NCBI GenBank assembly: GCA_037576195.1
Contig: CM075102.1
Span: forward strand, 24,796,745 to 24,860,744
Length of the DNA stretch: 64,000 nucleotides
Origin: Phytoseiulus persimilis
Lineage: Eukaryota > Arthropoda > Arachnida > Mesostigmata > Phytoseiidae
Direction: 5' to 3'
The stretch's first letter is position 1; the number at the start of each line of letters is the position of its first letter. The notes under the pieces were generated by a model, which did no database searches, was not told the DNA's origin, and worked only from the letters and a program-made list of their open reading frames with translations. The position numbers and the translations under genes were made by a program. Positions 39,401 to 52,800 of this stretch are shown one piece after another.

Positions 39401-40805
39401 GCCGTGGCATGAACTCCCCATGTCAGCCAATTCTTCGCGACACGCTTCCCGATAGGACTTTCCGAGAGCACCGGGCTGTCTCGTTCTGCTCGCAGGCTCT
39501 GGCTCAAGCTGGTCTCGTTAGGAATTCACCATTCGATTACACGAGGAAGGAATGAGTTCCTCAACGGAGGAGAACTAGAACAGTCGGGATTCTTACTCTC
39601 ATAATGCGTTGATTGTTATTGAATATACGGTCGAAACACCGAAATTCGAGCGGATGCCCGTTTCTCGCCCGCTTGTCTTTCGCTCCGCAGGGAACCAGTC
39701 CCCCTGGAAGCTTTCGGTCGACATGGGCAGAGGCGTGCTTCTAAGAGTGGATGTGTTTTTTAGCATTAGCTTCGCCGACTCATAAGTGATCCAGTCCCTC
39801 CGGTCTAAAGTCCATCCATCCAAAGTCCGATTCGTGATTAAAGATTTTTCTCTTCCTGGGAACGACGACGAGCAACAATCACCCGCACTGCTCCATAAAA
39901 GAGCGTCCAACGCAGAATGAAGACTTGTTCAGAGAAATAAAGCGGCAAAGAAGGATTTGCTCAGTTTCCCGATTGGTGCGGCTCATGAAGGGAAGCGAGT
40001 AGTTTGCATCCAGCTCGGTGACGGTTGAAGCAGTTAACCCAGAAATGTTCAACGGGACGTTGCAGGGTCTTCCTAGCCGCCCAGTGCCAACAGAAGTTTC
40101 GACATGTTCTTTCGGCGCTCGGAAGAATACCTCCGCTTTTGGTGATTTTCCCCCTTGCTCGCTACGCTCGACGAATCGACATGAGTAATTCTCTATCGAG
40201 ACCTGTGGTTTCCCCAGTGTTTCAGCCCTCTGAGAGCGAATGAGCGAGCTTTCCCAATGACCGAACTCCATTGGGGATATCGCAAACGTGCCGGTCGCCG
40301 TACTGCCATCCAGAGGCGACACATCGGTTCTGATTTTCCCCGCGCGGAAGTCGGGAAATGCGATGGCGACGTTTCGCCATTCTCTTGAGTCTGTTCGATA
40401 TCTGCTGCGAAGCGTCAAACAGTTGCGGTTCCTCACGTCGGAGCGTTGCCGTCCTGAGTTGGCTTCCAATGGCCGTCCGTGATTCTTCGTCAGTGGATCC
40501 ACCGCCGAATCTGATTTAGTTCCGAACGGCATCATCATCATCGGCGAAGTATGTATACGCAGGTCCTGACGCCGCTGTCTGTGCCGACGCCTGCTGTTGT
40601 ACTGCTTACGATGTTGAAGTCGAGGCAGTTCGTTTTGCTCGAGTCGAACTGCTTGAGTTTTGTCGGAAATATACGTCGGATATCCTGACGTGTGGAGTCA
40701 GATTGACCACAGCGACGTGACGTGCTTGTCCATCTCCGCCGAGCCCTGCACTTTCGGTTGGGGTCCTTTGGGAGGAGAAAAAAGTGTCAGACTTGATTTG
40801 ACCCG

Positions 40806-40841
40806 TATATAAAGCGTCTGCCCCCGATGGTCATACTTCAG
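40806..40841 (+). promoter_or_regulatory. Candidate TATA plus initiator core promoter
   Basis: TATATAAAG begins at 40806 and a TCAG initiator-like sequence lies at 40838-40841, with its A 34 bases after the first T of the TATA box, near the usual spacing in arthropod promoters. About 100 bases downstream an ATG in a strong context (CCATGG, ATG at 40940) opens a 54-codon Ser/Thr-rich frame, MAIHNPAANYGH at its start. No family is recognised downstream, so this may be chance; a TATA-like 9-mer is expected now and then in 64 kb. Confidence 0.3.
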
Positions 40842-43800
40842 CCGGGATATTGTCGTCGGTTTTGTGGATTGATTAGCTCCGAATAGACTGCGATTCTCCT
40901 GATAGCTTATCTCCGGTCATTCGGTATCTTCCTTCCTCCATGGCGATTCATAACCCTGCAGCAAATTATGGTCATCCTCGGCGGGAACGAGAAGACAGAA
41001 ACGTTTCAACAGCGGCGAGTTCGACGACGTCAGTGACGACCGCATCGGAAGACTGGCTTCGAGTCGGACGACGATTTTTTCACGGACGGCTTCCAGGCGC
41101 ATGTCTGTGATGAGGAAAAGCAAGTTTCCTCCTCCTGTTTCGAAAGGCCATGTTCTGCGGCCGAGAGTGGTGGAGCTGTCGACTCCAACGTCGATGTTGG
41201 AAAGCACTATGATGATGGCGACGGTGGTTTTTGGCGCGATTCCAGGGCGATACAGCTGGAACCTTATCCTTCATTCGAATAGTATATTTGACAGCATCTG
41301 AAAGCGAATTGAAGCGAAAAACAAGGGTTCTCGGCCATCGACCTTCGACTCGACTTTGTGTGTGTGGCTTCTTGACACACGAACTAACCGCGCTAGTCTT
41401 TCTTGTTCCAGAATTTCCGTTCTACGTTGTGTGGACAGAAATATAAATATTCGTGAGATCCTCCGCAGATCTCGGCGAGCTTCCGGCTCGATCCCACTCC
41501 AGGATCTGGTTTGCCATCGGGGGAAGTGGTCAACCCGCAGGAAATCGACTTCGAGCGCCCAATTGACCAGTCAATGGGGAAGTCTCCTTCTCACGAGCAG
41601 CTCCGTCCGTTCGACCGCTTCTTGCCGGGAGATAACCTCCCGTCTGCTTCGCGACGCGGGAGTTCTAGAAACGAATCTCCATAGGTCTCGACGGAGTCGA
41701 TATCTCCCTGATATCAGTGGAAGTGGAAACGTACTGTATCGTCCCTTTATAGCACGTTAGTATTTCGAAGGAAGGAAGCAGAAGAAACAACTTCGAAGAA
41801 AATCAAATGTTGAAGAAATAGAGCTGGCCATGGTTCGGATTCAAGGTTCCTCGAAATACGGTAGATCACCGAGGAGAAACTGGCGATGGCGAAGGAACTG
41901 GGAGTGGAAACGGATTATAACCTTCTGGTCGATAGCCTGCCGCTAGTCGAGCTCGTAGAGTGAACCGTGACTCTTCGACGCAAGTGACGCATCCTTTCTC
42001 AGTGAAATCCGAAGGCCTGACTCCAGGAGCGGTCAGAACGGATGGGTCACAATTGTCATGATTTGGACAAACGGCTTGAAGCGCATTCCCGTAGTTATGG
42101 CCTTGAGAAGGCTCTGGGTCGTGGATCGGATCGAACTGGCTTCCGATATGGGAGCGACTTCCTTGTGCTCGATAACTTGACTTTCGGAGGAGGATGACGC
42201 CTTGACGAGGAGCTTTCGTAGTGGCTTACATGCGCAGATGTATCCAAGCTGGTCGGATCAAGTGCCTCAATCTTTCACAACGGGAACACAAACACTTGCA
42301 AATTTAATTGACGCGCTGGATGACTCGCCCGAGCGACTTGAGTAATTTGAGGAATGAATAGAAAGAAAGCGTCACAGGGCGACGCCACGCCGGCTGCCGT
42401 GAAGAAATGTTGAACAATGGCGTCAACTGTGCTTGTTATTGTCTAATGACGGCGTTGTTCGGCGTCCATTCGTTCGCCTGCGTCCCCGTCTGTACATCCG
42501 TTCAACCTGCCATCTGCTCACCGAAATGGTTGGAAGAGGCTCGTTTAGTTTGTTTGCCACTGGACAACGGCTCCGGTGCCAACAGCAGCGTTCTCGCACA
42601 ACGAACATAGCTCAGGAGCAATTTGCTCTAGTGGAGCAATGACGCTGATGAAGACTAGAGAAGGAGAACAGAAGGCTGTTCTTCCAGCCCGACTGGCTTT
42701 TCACACTGAACAATATTACCTCTGTTCTGCTTGCATAACACTTCCAACTTGTGTACGGTAATGCTGGCCAAGTCGGTGGTGAGGCAGTCCCTGTGGGAAG
42801 CCGCGTGTTCAATTCATTCTTGCGGGACACCGGTCAGAAACGAAAGCAGTTTCAAAAGAAGAAAAAAAGACCAGACTTTCTCTCGGTTTTCGCGTTTTTC
42901 CCAAATTAATAGTTTTTTTCCGCTATTCTGGTCGAGCTCCATTTGCTGCGCGACGTCACAGTAGAAATTCTTCGACATCGACAAACGGAAGGAAGGACGG
43001 CCGCACGCGCGCACACACACATCGACGCCGCATGGACGGTCAACATACAGAGATATATCCCAATGTACCGCGGTCGGCGAAAGTTACACATTTTCTTCCG
43101 GTGCCGCTTCGGATAACAAAGATTACTCGAAGCGACCAGCTGATACGCCCGGAGAAACGCAGACTGTCGCCCCTTCGACGCCTCGCCGCCGGAAGATCCG
43201 GCGAAGAACGCTGTCAGTAGAAGCAGACACGAGGAAAACTTCGCCAGAATCCCATGCGGACCCCGGCGTAAGATTCTCACTGAATTTCATTTATAGTCGC
43301 TCTGCTGCTTTTTTGTATGCTCGAGCCCTTCGGTTCTGGTTAGAATTCTTGCTTTTATCCCGCGTTCGAATGCGGTCGGAATCGTCGCGAAATGAGTGTG
43401 AGCCGAACGCTATCTTCGGATTGGCGACGCGATCCTTGCGAACCTCCATCAAACAGACTATTGACCTCCAAAACTTTGCGGATAGCGGACATGGTGTGAC
43501 ATTTCGCATTTGAAATCCCTCGAAAGCGCGCCACGAGTCAAGCTTGTGACAAGACAGCGGGTAGGTTAGCCTCATAGATCGCGCCGCTTGGCTGAGAATT
43601 TTCTCTCTTCCGAGACAACTCTTCGAGACGCTGCTTCACCCGCAGCACCGCAGTAACTGCGGTTGCCGATGTTGCTGGGATATCTGACAGAGCAAAGGAT
43701 CTGATAGAGTATTTTTGGTCACAACCAGAAGAAGAAAAGTCCGAGCTGTGCCGGCGGGAGAAGGGGTCTTTTCCTCTGGTGGTTGGTATCGCCTAGGCCG

Positions 43801-46800
43801 CCACCTCGTCCACAACGAAATGAACGAATGCGCCAACGGCGAACTTTCAGTTCAATGTTTCCCGACACCGAGCTCTGTGGAGCGTTTGCGATGCGCGAGA
43901 GAGCAGGGAGAAAGAAAAAATAAACGTTCCTGCGACCGCTCGGCATGGAGCCGTTTTTTTGCATCAGGGTACCTGACGGACGATTTGACGTTCAACTCTA
44001 CGGTGAAGTGTGATGAGGAGTTCTGAGGAGAAGGAAAATCGACGGAAAGAAACGTTCCCAGAAAACAAAACCTTTCAAATATGTGGGCCTGCTGATGATT
44101 ATTATTACAGCGGCGGCGGTGGCAATCCTATCGAAGATCTACTCCGGAACGCCCGAAGCGCTCCGAACGGCTTCAGGGCGGTGGTGATGTCTCATATTTT
44201 CTCTTGTGGCGGACTGCTGACGAATGTGCGTCGGGCTTGCCGTTTTCAACGAGCACTGCTGCATACAATAACTTGGACCGCCTCGGAAGATTCTGGGGTT
44301 TCGCTCAGCTGGGATAGTCGGAATGCAAAACCAAATAAGAACCGGCTCCTGCGAGTCTCGGTTCAGCTTTTGCACTCGTTAGGTAGTCCACTTCGGTAAA
44401 AGTCGGATCAGCTCCTCTTCCTTTTCGGGTCTCCGCTCAGCAGAGCACAACGGACGATGCTCTGTGCCGGATGAGCAACAAAGCTGAAAGTCGTTGCAAG
44501 TTCAGCGAGCATCGAACCAGTCTTCTTGGCCGTCGACGACTTGGAAAGAACCTCTGATCCCAGATGTTTTTTTAGGTGGGTTTTCTGCGAATGGGCGCGG
44601 AGGGGGTGTTCCGTGACGACTTTCCGCGAACGCGGCCGCGTCCTACAACGGAGTTCTTCAGCCTTCGATCTTTTGTTGTCGAGCTGGAGCTCCGATGAGC
44701 CAGAAATGGATAAACTGCGTTGTTGCCTCGGAAGCGTATCCGAGAAAAATTCGAAGGGACACATGAAAGTTTTTCGCGTTTGTCTACACGGCAGCGTTCT
44801 GCCGGTCGCGTGCTGGCGCATCTCGACTCGTATTTTCCTTGACTGGATGAGGCCACTACGGCAGGAAAAGAAAATTTGCCGATCTTCCATTCGGCTTCGA
44901 AGCGCCGTCTGTCGTCGATGGCGGTCATAGAGATGAAACCCCTTCCGGGCTGGGCTCGGTGGTGATCAGCGGGGTATTTCTGTCCCTTCCTATCCCGTTT
45001 TGGATATTCGGACGAATCGGAAACCAGAACGTTGAACGAAAAAACATGTTCCTGATCCTCTGAGCAGGATTGTTTGCTGAGAAAGACCGTCCGTGAGCTC
45101 CACAGCGGTTCGCGATTGATAGCGACGACTCGAGCCGGAAGCATCTCCCATCAGGAGTGAGAATCGCGTAAAAATCGGATTTCTATCAAGAGGCGTCTCC
45201 CAGCTCAACCATGATCTATGACAAATGGTAAACTTTCCCCTGGATGGCCGTCTGTGTAGTTGGTCGACTAACTCAACGACTCGATAGAACGACAGTCCAG
45301 GAGCCGAGCGTCTCCCCGTTCGGAGCTACTAGGCGAGAAGCCGAGTCAACCGTGGTGGTTCCGATCACCCAATCGTCCCCGGAAAGTCATGCAACGATCG
45401 ACGAAATCACCCTGTGTGACCTTTCATGGCAGTCCGCCGTGGTCGCTGATATGGCACGCAGCTCGTTGAAGGTGATCGTAGATTTCCTCCTGCACTGGAA
45501 ATTCGCAGCGACTCGAGAACCGCTGTCTTTGTCTGAACTTCCATCCCATGTGACCGAACCTCTCATTCCAAGGATTGTGGCCATTTTTCGGAGCCCCTGT
45601 TGTCTTCACCAGCGGGTTCGGGCCGGACTTCACGCAGCGGAAGTTCTGAACCGAGAAGTTTCGGTTTGCAGCGGTTCTGACTGAGTCGGCCGAGAGTTCG
45701 CGGCGGTTCCGACGGCGATCGACGCGTAGAATATAGATGAATTGTGTTTCTGCCCTGCAGAGACACAATCGCGTTGTTCGACTTCTGCTCGATGAAACGA
45801 GAAGATTCAGAACGCATTTTTCCGAAAAGGATCCTTGCCACGCTCTTTTTGAAGTTGGCTACCGGCGTTGCAGTGATCGAATCATATTAAATCAGCCGAT
45901 CTTTCCGTCGATGACGCGATTGAAAAAATATGAAACCAACAGATGATTTTCTCTTACTCCCTGCATCAGATGCTGGCAAGGCAACATACTGTCTCTGGAG
46001 CCGGCCTGGTAACCAAGTTATGTTTGCGCGACTTCCCGCAATATCTGTTCTCAGTACAGGAGGCTGATGCAAGACTCCGAGCATATTTTGAGTTCTCTCG
46101 TCATCTCGGCTGCCAAGCGGTGCCGTGGAGTTCCATGCCCTGATCTGACCACCGTTATCTCGAACGAGGGAGAGTTAAGAATTGAAAACAGTTTGGAATA
46201 AGTGCCAGGATTTTTCTGAAGGGTGCGCTCCTAAGAGGGGCGGCTCTCATTCGATACGAGCTGCCCGCTCTTGGAGTGACAATGCATTGTTTCAAAACTG
46301 TCATCATCATACACGATCCAATGCCACCGCGATCGATGTTTCTGGAAGCTCTTTGTCGTTTGGAGTTATTTCATAATTGGACATAAGCAAGGCCGTCTAC
46401 TAGCTGTCGACTGGCTCCTTTGGCTGACTTTTCCGAGCGGAAATCTTCCGAGTAGCTGCGATCGGACGTTCCGGGTCGAGGTGGGATCCGAAGTATTGTC
46501 ACGTCTGCTGCTGGTTTTCGCATCGAGCGACAACAGATGCATGCCTTGTACTATCGCTGTCATTGTCTGCTCATTGCTGAGCGAAACGGCGAAGTGCAGG
46601 GAAGGCAACACAACGTCCTCGCGCTCCGTTCAATTTTTCTCTCCGGAATCGCCTGACGAATTCAGTTCAGAGGGTCACATATGACGCGCATTCCGCTCGC
46701 GTCAAGGAGTCTCGCGAGACATTCGCGATCGGAGCAGAGAAAACGCCAAGAAGATAGAACCGTCAGACTTTCGAAATTCCGCGTCGGCTCGCGCGCCGAA

Positions 46801-49800
46801 CTGGGTTTTGCCCCGTTTGAGACATTACAGGCGGGTGGTTTCTCATTCCTTTCTTCGAACTCCTCCCTCGGATCGATTCCCGGTATCTGGGAGGAAGCAG
46901 GGCTGAAAGCTTCGGAGCCGAGACGGGTTTCTGAAGAATTGGTCGTGACCGCGGTGAGTGAGGTCCGGCATGCAATCCGTTTCGCATTTTCCACGGAGTT
47001 CCCTTTCACTTGACATTTCAATCCTGGTTCCGGGACGCTTTTTGTACAATATCCACCGGGCAGTGCGTGGTTGGTCGTCGTCGGACTGTTTGCGAATATA
47101 ATATCGCAACTCGAAACGTTGCGACAGCATTTGCGACGAAAGCATTCTTTGGTCTGATCAGATCCCCTTGAATATCGATGACGATTGTTGACGAGGAGAA
47201 TGATCTTCAGCGGAATGGAAGCATCCGTATAAATGAACGATACTGCGCGTCGTTCATCGCGTCTGGTTCTGCCATCTGGCTGGATTCTGGCCGGAATTCT
47301 CTTGGCCCTAATGACACTTGAACTACTTGCCAGCTAAAGAGTCCATTGAGGCAGCAGAAGATCGGGAAACTTTCGCGCCATATGAACGTCTGACGCGATC
47401 ATTGTCGGGATATGTTTCTGATAACTTCCCTCTGAATCCGCTTGCGTCGGGCGGCAAGAGTGATCCCCTGAGCCAGAGGTAACTCCCGCTCATCTTCAAA
47501 CAACACTCGGGAGAGCGGTCGCCCATGAACATAAACTCCTGGAACTGACGACATAGGTTTGAAGTCATCCCCGAGTTTGCGAGTTATATTTTCTATAACT
47601 GGCGATCAGTCTCCGTGGGGTTGGGAGCCGACAGCACAAGGCATCCAAGGCGTCGTTGAAGTCCTTCTTTATTCTGGCGAAAGGGAACGCCACAATCGAG
47701 AAGGAGAATCCACCGAAGGATGAAACGATAACGCATCAAACGCAGGATACATTTTCTTCCACGCATACCAGCCCCCGTCTAGCGTCAGATACTGACGCGG
47801 TATTATCGCATGATACTGGAACGTTCCGAACTGTCCGCTAAATTCAGATGAATCCTATCTCGAATAATCCGTGCAGTATGGTAGAATGGCGGGGCTTTGT
47901 CGCAGCGAGTCGCTCAGCGCGATCAGATAAGGACCAATGACAGCGGCTTCAGGAGTTTGTTTTTCACTTTCCAAAAGTTGGAACGGCATGATTCGATCAG
48001 GAAGGAGTTCAGCAGAAAGAAACACTAGCCGAAAGTGAGATCGACATTTTGAACGAGGTGATGATTCATGTATGGAGCAGTAAACTTTCGAGGGTTCCCA
48101 GCTGCTTTGCCTTCCATGCGAATGAGTCGTGTTCAGCTATCTTACATAAATTGGGGTCATCAAGATGGCCGAATGCCAAGCGCTGGTGCGACGGATCCTG
48201 AATCGCATTGTGGGCTGAGGATCAATCGCCATATTTTTCGGCGACGAATCTTAACATCAATAGCTCTTTTCTCTCTTGTTTCAAATCAGAAGCTAGGCCT
48301 GCACTTCTCTGGCGTTGCATTCAATGGACATTCCACCTGCCCGATTTCGCTTCAACATTCATACCGAAAGGTCACGGCTCAAATAAGGAAATCTCAAATT
48401 TGAAACTGATATTTAGCCCAAGTATCCGGTTCCCCCGCTCTTTCGATGATCCCCAGTCTTCAAGCTGGGGTCGTCGAAAGCAATCCAGTGCTGGAACTCC
48501 GAACTTATTCGGACTACTGATCGTGACACCGAAACCGACCAGTAAATCAGTCTCCCCTCTCTTTCAAGCGCTTGCCGAAGCTGGCGTCATATTTCGCGAG
48601 AATGGGTGAACGCTGATAGCTGCCGAGGAGAGTTACGTTCTCCAGTGCGCCGCACCACGACGTAAAGCGTTCGGAATGAAGCAAGTTGAGCTGAGAAACC
48701 TTAGAAAGTCGTTACCAGGCAAAGCTTCAACAATAGCGAACAAACAGTGCTTTCGAAAGTGTCGCACTCACTGAAAGCGGAACGAAAGTCAAGGCCCGGT
48801 TATGGGGCAACTTTAACGAGAGGCGTTATTTGAATAGACATACCCTAAGATTCGAGATCCGGACGCGAATAGAGGTCGAAGAACTTCGAAAAGCTCCATC
48901 GTCAAGAGGCAACGCTCACAGTTCAGTTCTTACTATTTCGAGTTTTCGCGGAGGCCAAGAAAAAGAAGAGCTCCCCGAACGAGTTTTTTCATTCCGAAGA
49001 CAAGGATTTGACCGAGCGTGTCCATGGCCCCAGCGGTGGCAGGCGATCCCTTTATAAACGAACAGTTCTAGCAAATCACTCGATCGACGTACGGTGTCCG
49101 AATGCCCCTCGTCTGTTCGCCTTGTCAGTAATAAAATCTGTCAGCATCTTCTACGCACGGTCCAAGAGGTAGGAAGAAGAAAAGAAGCACAAAAAGTGGG
49201 ATCATCCGCCGAGAGGGAAAGCGATCCGTCTTTTTCCGAAAAGCAACAGCGCCGGAAGAAGTGGGCGTAGAACTTTTCTGCTGGCCGTCGTCAGTACGGA
49301 AGTTTCTCTGCTTTCCTCGCGCGGTCAGCGCACGCAAGCAGCGGCAACTTCAGATCCAATAACAAAGCTGCACGAGCGGCTAGAGAAGGAGGCAAACAGA
49401 AGAAGACGAAGACTGAGGCCCTCCCTGCAGAAGCTCCGGACGCCGTGGCCTCATTCGCGGCGGATCCGAGCGAGAAAACAGAAGGTGGTGCGCTACCACA
49501 ACCCGCTGGCCTATCGAGCCAGGGCACGAAAGAAAAAGAACGCTCAACTTTATTACACGATACATTGAAATCGCCAGAATTCCACGCAGCTCACAAGACC
49601 CGCGCGCTCACATCGAACGGGGCTCGCGCGGATTTCTACGAGGCCCGCTAGCACTCGTAGCGGGGAACGCGTGGTCCACTTGGAAATCGTTGCCTCAGAG
49701 CTTTCTACGCCCGTGGCGGAACTGAAGTCGGAATGGCCCCATATGTTGCTTGACTAATTCGCGATGGTTCACCGGGTCATCTCTGAGTGGAACTAGCGGA

Positions 49801-52800
49801 CGCTGATCGCGGTCAAATCTTCAAACGTTTCCACGGGATATTTGCAGAAGAACTGCGGAAGCGGAGCGGTCACTATCTTGAAATCGGCCCGATCTCCTGG
49901 ACACAGGACTGAAGACAGAAGTTGAAGTTGATGACGCTAACTTTGAATTTCGTCTAGCACGGAGGAGCCGCCGAAAGATTGGCCAAGAGCCGCAGAGACG
50001 TCTTCCGCCACTCGGGGAGCACTCGGGAGCTCAAGCTGTGCTCGTGACGTTAACGCGAAGAATCGTTGTTTCTGCTCCGTGAGACTGAAGGGAATTCGTC
50101 TCTTTACGTTTCGAAACTCTGATAGAAACATACAATTTCCGTCCCAGAAAACGAATGCTTCCCGCATCCCCTATGTTGTTAGTGGGACAAAACTCGAACA
50201 AACGAAAGGAAACAGATGTCGACGTGGATTCCGTAGTTCCGATGTCTGTTTTCAAATCAGTCTACTGCACAACGACTCGTGGAAGATCGCCAAGCGTCGG
50301 CTCCGCTCTTTCCATCGTCCTGGCTGAGCGAAAAATGAACGTATACCTGGAAGAGTTTGGAATCGCCCAAATGATTGGGAGAGCGAACAATCTCGTGCAA
50401 GCCGAGTGACCGACTAACTTGGACTGTCGGGAATAAATTATGAGGAAAGGTGGGCATTGTCGACCCGAGGAGTAGAGCTCCTGGGCTCCAAAGCGGGCAC
50501 TTCAAGATTATCATGAGAACCCAAGATTCGATAATGATCTTAGCTGAGCTTGATGAAAACTTGGGACGGAACCGGCGCGCCGAGCAACTTCATAGTTTGT
50601 TCGCAGAAAACCGTCGTTGCGACGAAGGCTGCTGCAAGCTGTATCGGAAAGTAGACTACAGTGTGGAAATAACAGATGATAGAAAAGTTTCGGACACGCA
50701 GGGCTTCTCTTCGCGAATTTCACAAGTGCCCGAGAAAATACCCCGAGACGAAGAAATGGATATCTTTTCAAGAGGGAAATATTTTGGTATAAGTAGATGG
50801 TCGCCGTCGCCGATACCGACTGAATTTCATCCATCAAACGGAAGGAACAACAATGGAAGCTAAGCCAAACTGATTCGGTTCATTGCCGTTCCCGGCGGAC
50901 GGGAATCGAACTCACTCTGGAACAACTCCCTCCGACTCCTACAACGAGGTGGGCTGTCAGGCAGCTAGTGGTCTTCGTGAGGTAGAGGGGAGGAGGGAAG
51001 AACAGCATTGGTGTCAGTCACGAGGCTTCACAGGCTTCGAATCCGTGACGTTGACGACGCGACGTTCAGTCTGGTCCGTCGTCCATGCGGACGACGTCTG
51101 TCCGTACTTGTTCCCTCGATCCGAAAGCGAAACCGAAGCGTGGGTGGGATTCTTCGACATCGGGAAAGTAGCTTCGGAAGACCGTGATGCATTAACGGTC
51201 TCCGTGATGCGCGTGATGTGCTTCGTGGAAGTCCGAAAAATGCATTCAAACGAGCCGACGGGCGCCGGGCCGACCGAGTTGAGCAGCTTCTTCCAGCGAA
51301 CCGACAGTTGCATGTTTCCCCTTCCTTTTCCTGTCAGTGCCTCAACCACATTCACTCGCAGATCTTCCCTGACGAGTCACTTTCTAGACAGAGAAACAAA
51401 GACAATTGAGAACTTTCCTTTAAGCATCCGGTTCGTGCTCGACCTGATTTCCGAGCCCCTCATGGAATCCTCGTGTTATATGCCACAGAGAATCGAGAGA
51501 ACTATTCAGCGCTAGCTATGATCAAGAAGAGATACGGTAGATAGAAACAGGGGGTATATCTTCGGATCAGTCCCGTCTTATTTTTTTGTTTGCACCTGGA
51601 AACACTCCGAGGATACGGCCCAAGTGCCACGGATGGACGAGGAACATCTGTTTGACATCGTTCGGTAAAGTTGACACTTGTAGTAAAAGATAAAGGATCG
51701 ATGACGCGAACGACGGCAAAGCGATGTTGTCAACGGAATACTCAAAAGTGGCTCCCTCTGTCCGCCAGAAAGCGAAGCTGGATGCAGAGTTCTCCCGATA
51801 TCCGTTCCCTTGGAGGTGTTCCTTAAACCGTCAACACGATTAAGTCGCGGGCGGCCTATCCCCATGAAATGAGCACTATTCGTCTTCGAGATCACGGTGG
51901 GAATTTCGGAACTCACATGAGCACCAGCGTGTTTGACTCGTTAGAAACACCTGCGGGGCAGACAGGATTGAAAAAGCGAGTTTGGTTTTCTGGACATACT
52001 TGCGGGTGCTTCCGAACTCACCCGGATCGTTGACGATGCATGGGACGAACACTCCGGAGCTGCCTTCGGCACCGATGATCTCATCTCCAACTGTGATGCA
52101 ATCGAGCATGAAAATGGCAGGAAAATTTTGATATTTCTGTCGCACGCTCTAACAATAACACGCAGAGCGTACACAACAAATGAGTTCTGGCGATGCTAAT
52201 TGCATGCATTCGTCCACCGATAAGCCACGAGTCGAGGAAGGCTATTCCGGCTGAAAACCGGATTCAGGAAGCACTCCGTAAAAGTCATGGCAGAGGTCTC
52301 CAGAAACGTGTCAACTAGATTTTCTGCTTATCGCCATTAGCCGATCGAAACCCGTTTCGCGATGGTTACACGATGATTCAGGACAAAACTCATGAGCCGC
52401 TCGAAGTATCAAAACGTTAGTGTGTCCATCGGTGCACCCGAAGAGTAGCCGTGGCTAGCGAATGGTCCCGATTTTCACAATGGTCTTCTCCTCGCGATTT
52501 TTCCGCCGAAAAGATCACCCGATCGCTCAAACCATGGGTCACTAAACCAGTGCTACGCCGAATCGTTCCCGCGCGTCGAAATGGCGCTGAAGTCCCGAGT
52601 TCGCGACTTCCAAACTTGGCGTATCACTTCATCGATGTTTCCCGCTCCGCAGTCGCGTTCAGGCCCGAGGTTTGGTTCTAGAGCTAACGAGAAGATTGAG
52701 GAGAGCCTTCTGTTTGGTCACTACTTCGCGATTCTGTTATTCCGTTCGAGCCAAGACTGTGATTTGTTTCGCGTTCCTGCATCGTTCCAGTCATCCGGTT

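Larger units (their letters stand above)
24393..40805. other. Long stretch with no recognisable gene, first half
   Basis: About 16.4 kb after the sushi gene in which no family could be recognised on either strand. A GTGAGT donor at 24401, eight bases after the sushi stop codon, hints at an intron in its 3' untranslated region. Open frames of 60-159 codons are abundant on both strands and overlap heavily (for example 25117-25524 +, 29465-29944 -, 36361-36909 -, 37198-37638 +), as expected from a stop-poor composition. Simple-sequence stretches are listed separately. No transposase, reverse transcriptase, terminal repeat or tRNA was seen. The region may be intergenic, a large upstream intron, or hold noncoding RNA genes or small-exon genes that cannot be read without transcripts. 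Confidence 0.5.

Noticed and set aside
44572-45144. 190-codon - strand frame
   Set aside because: Arg/Ser-rich, no family signature, shares the region with other open frames on both strands.
49125-49337. Signal-peptide-like MIPLFVLLFFFLPLGP on the - strand
   Set aside because: Produced by a purine-rich run on the + strand, and the frame ends a few residues later.
50883-51515. 210-codon + strand frame
   Set aside because: Overlaps a 113-codon frame on the other strand, Arg/Ser/Thr-rich chance-like composition, no recognised domain.
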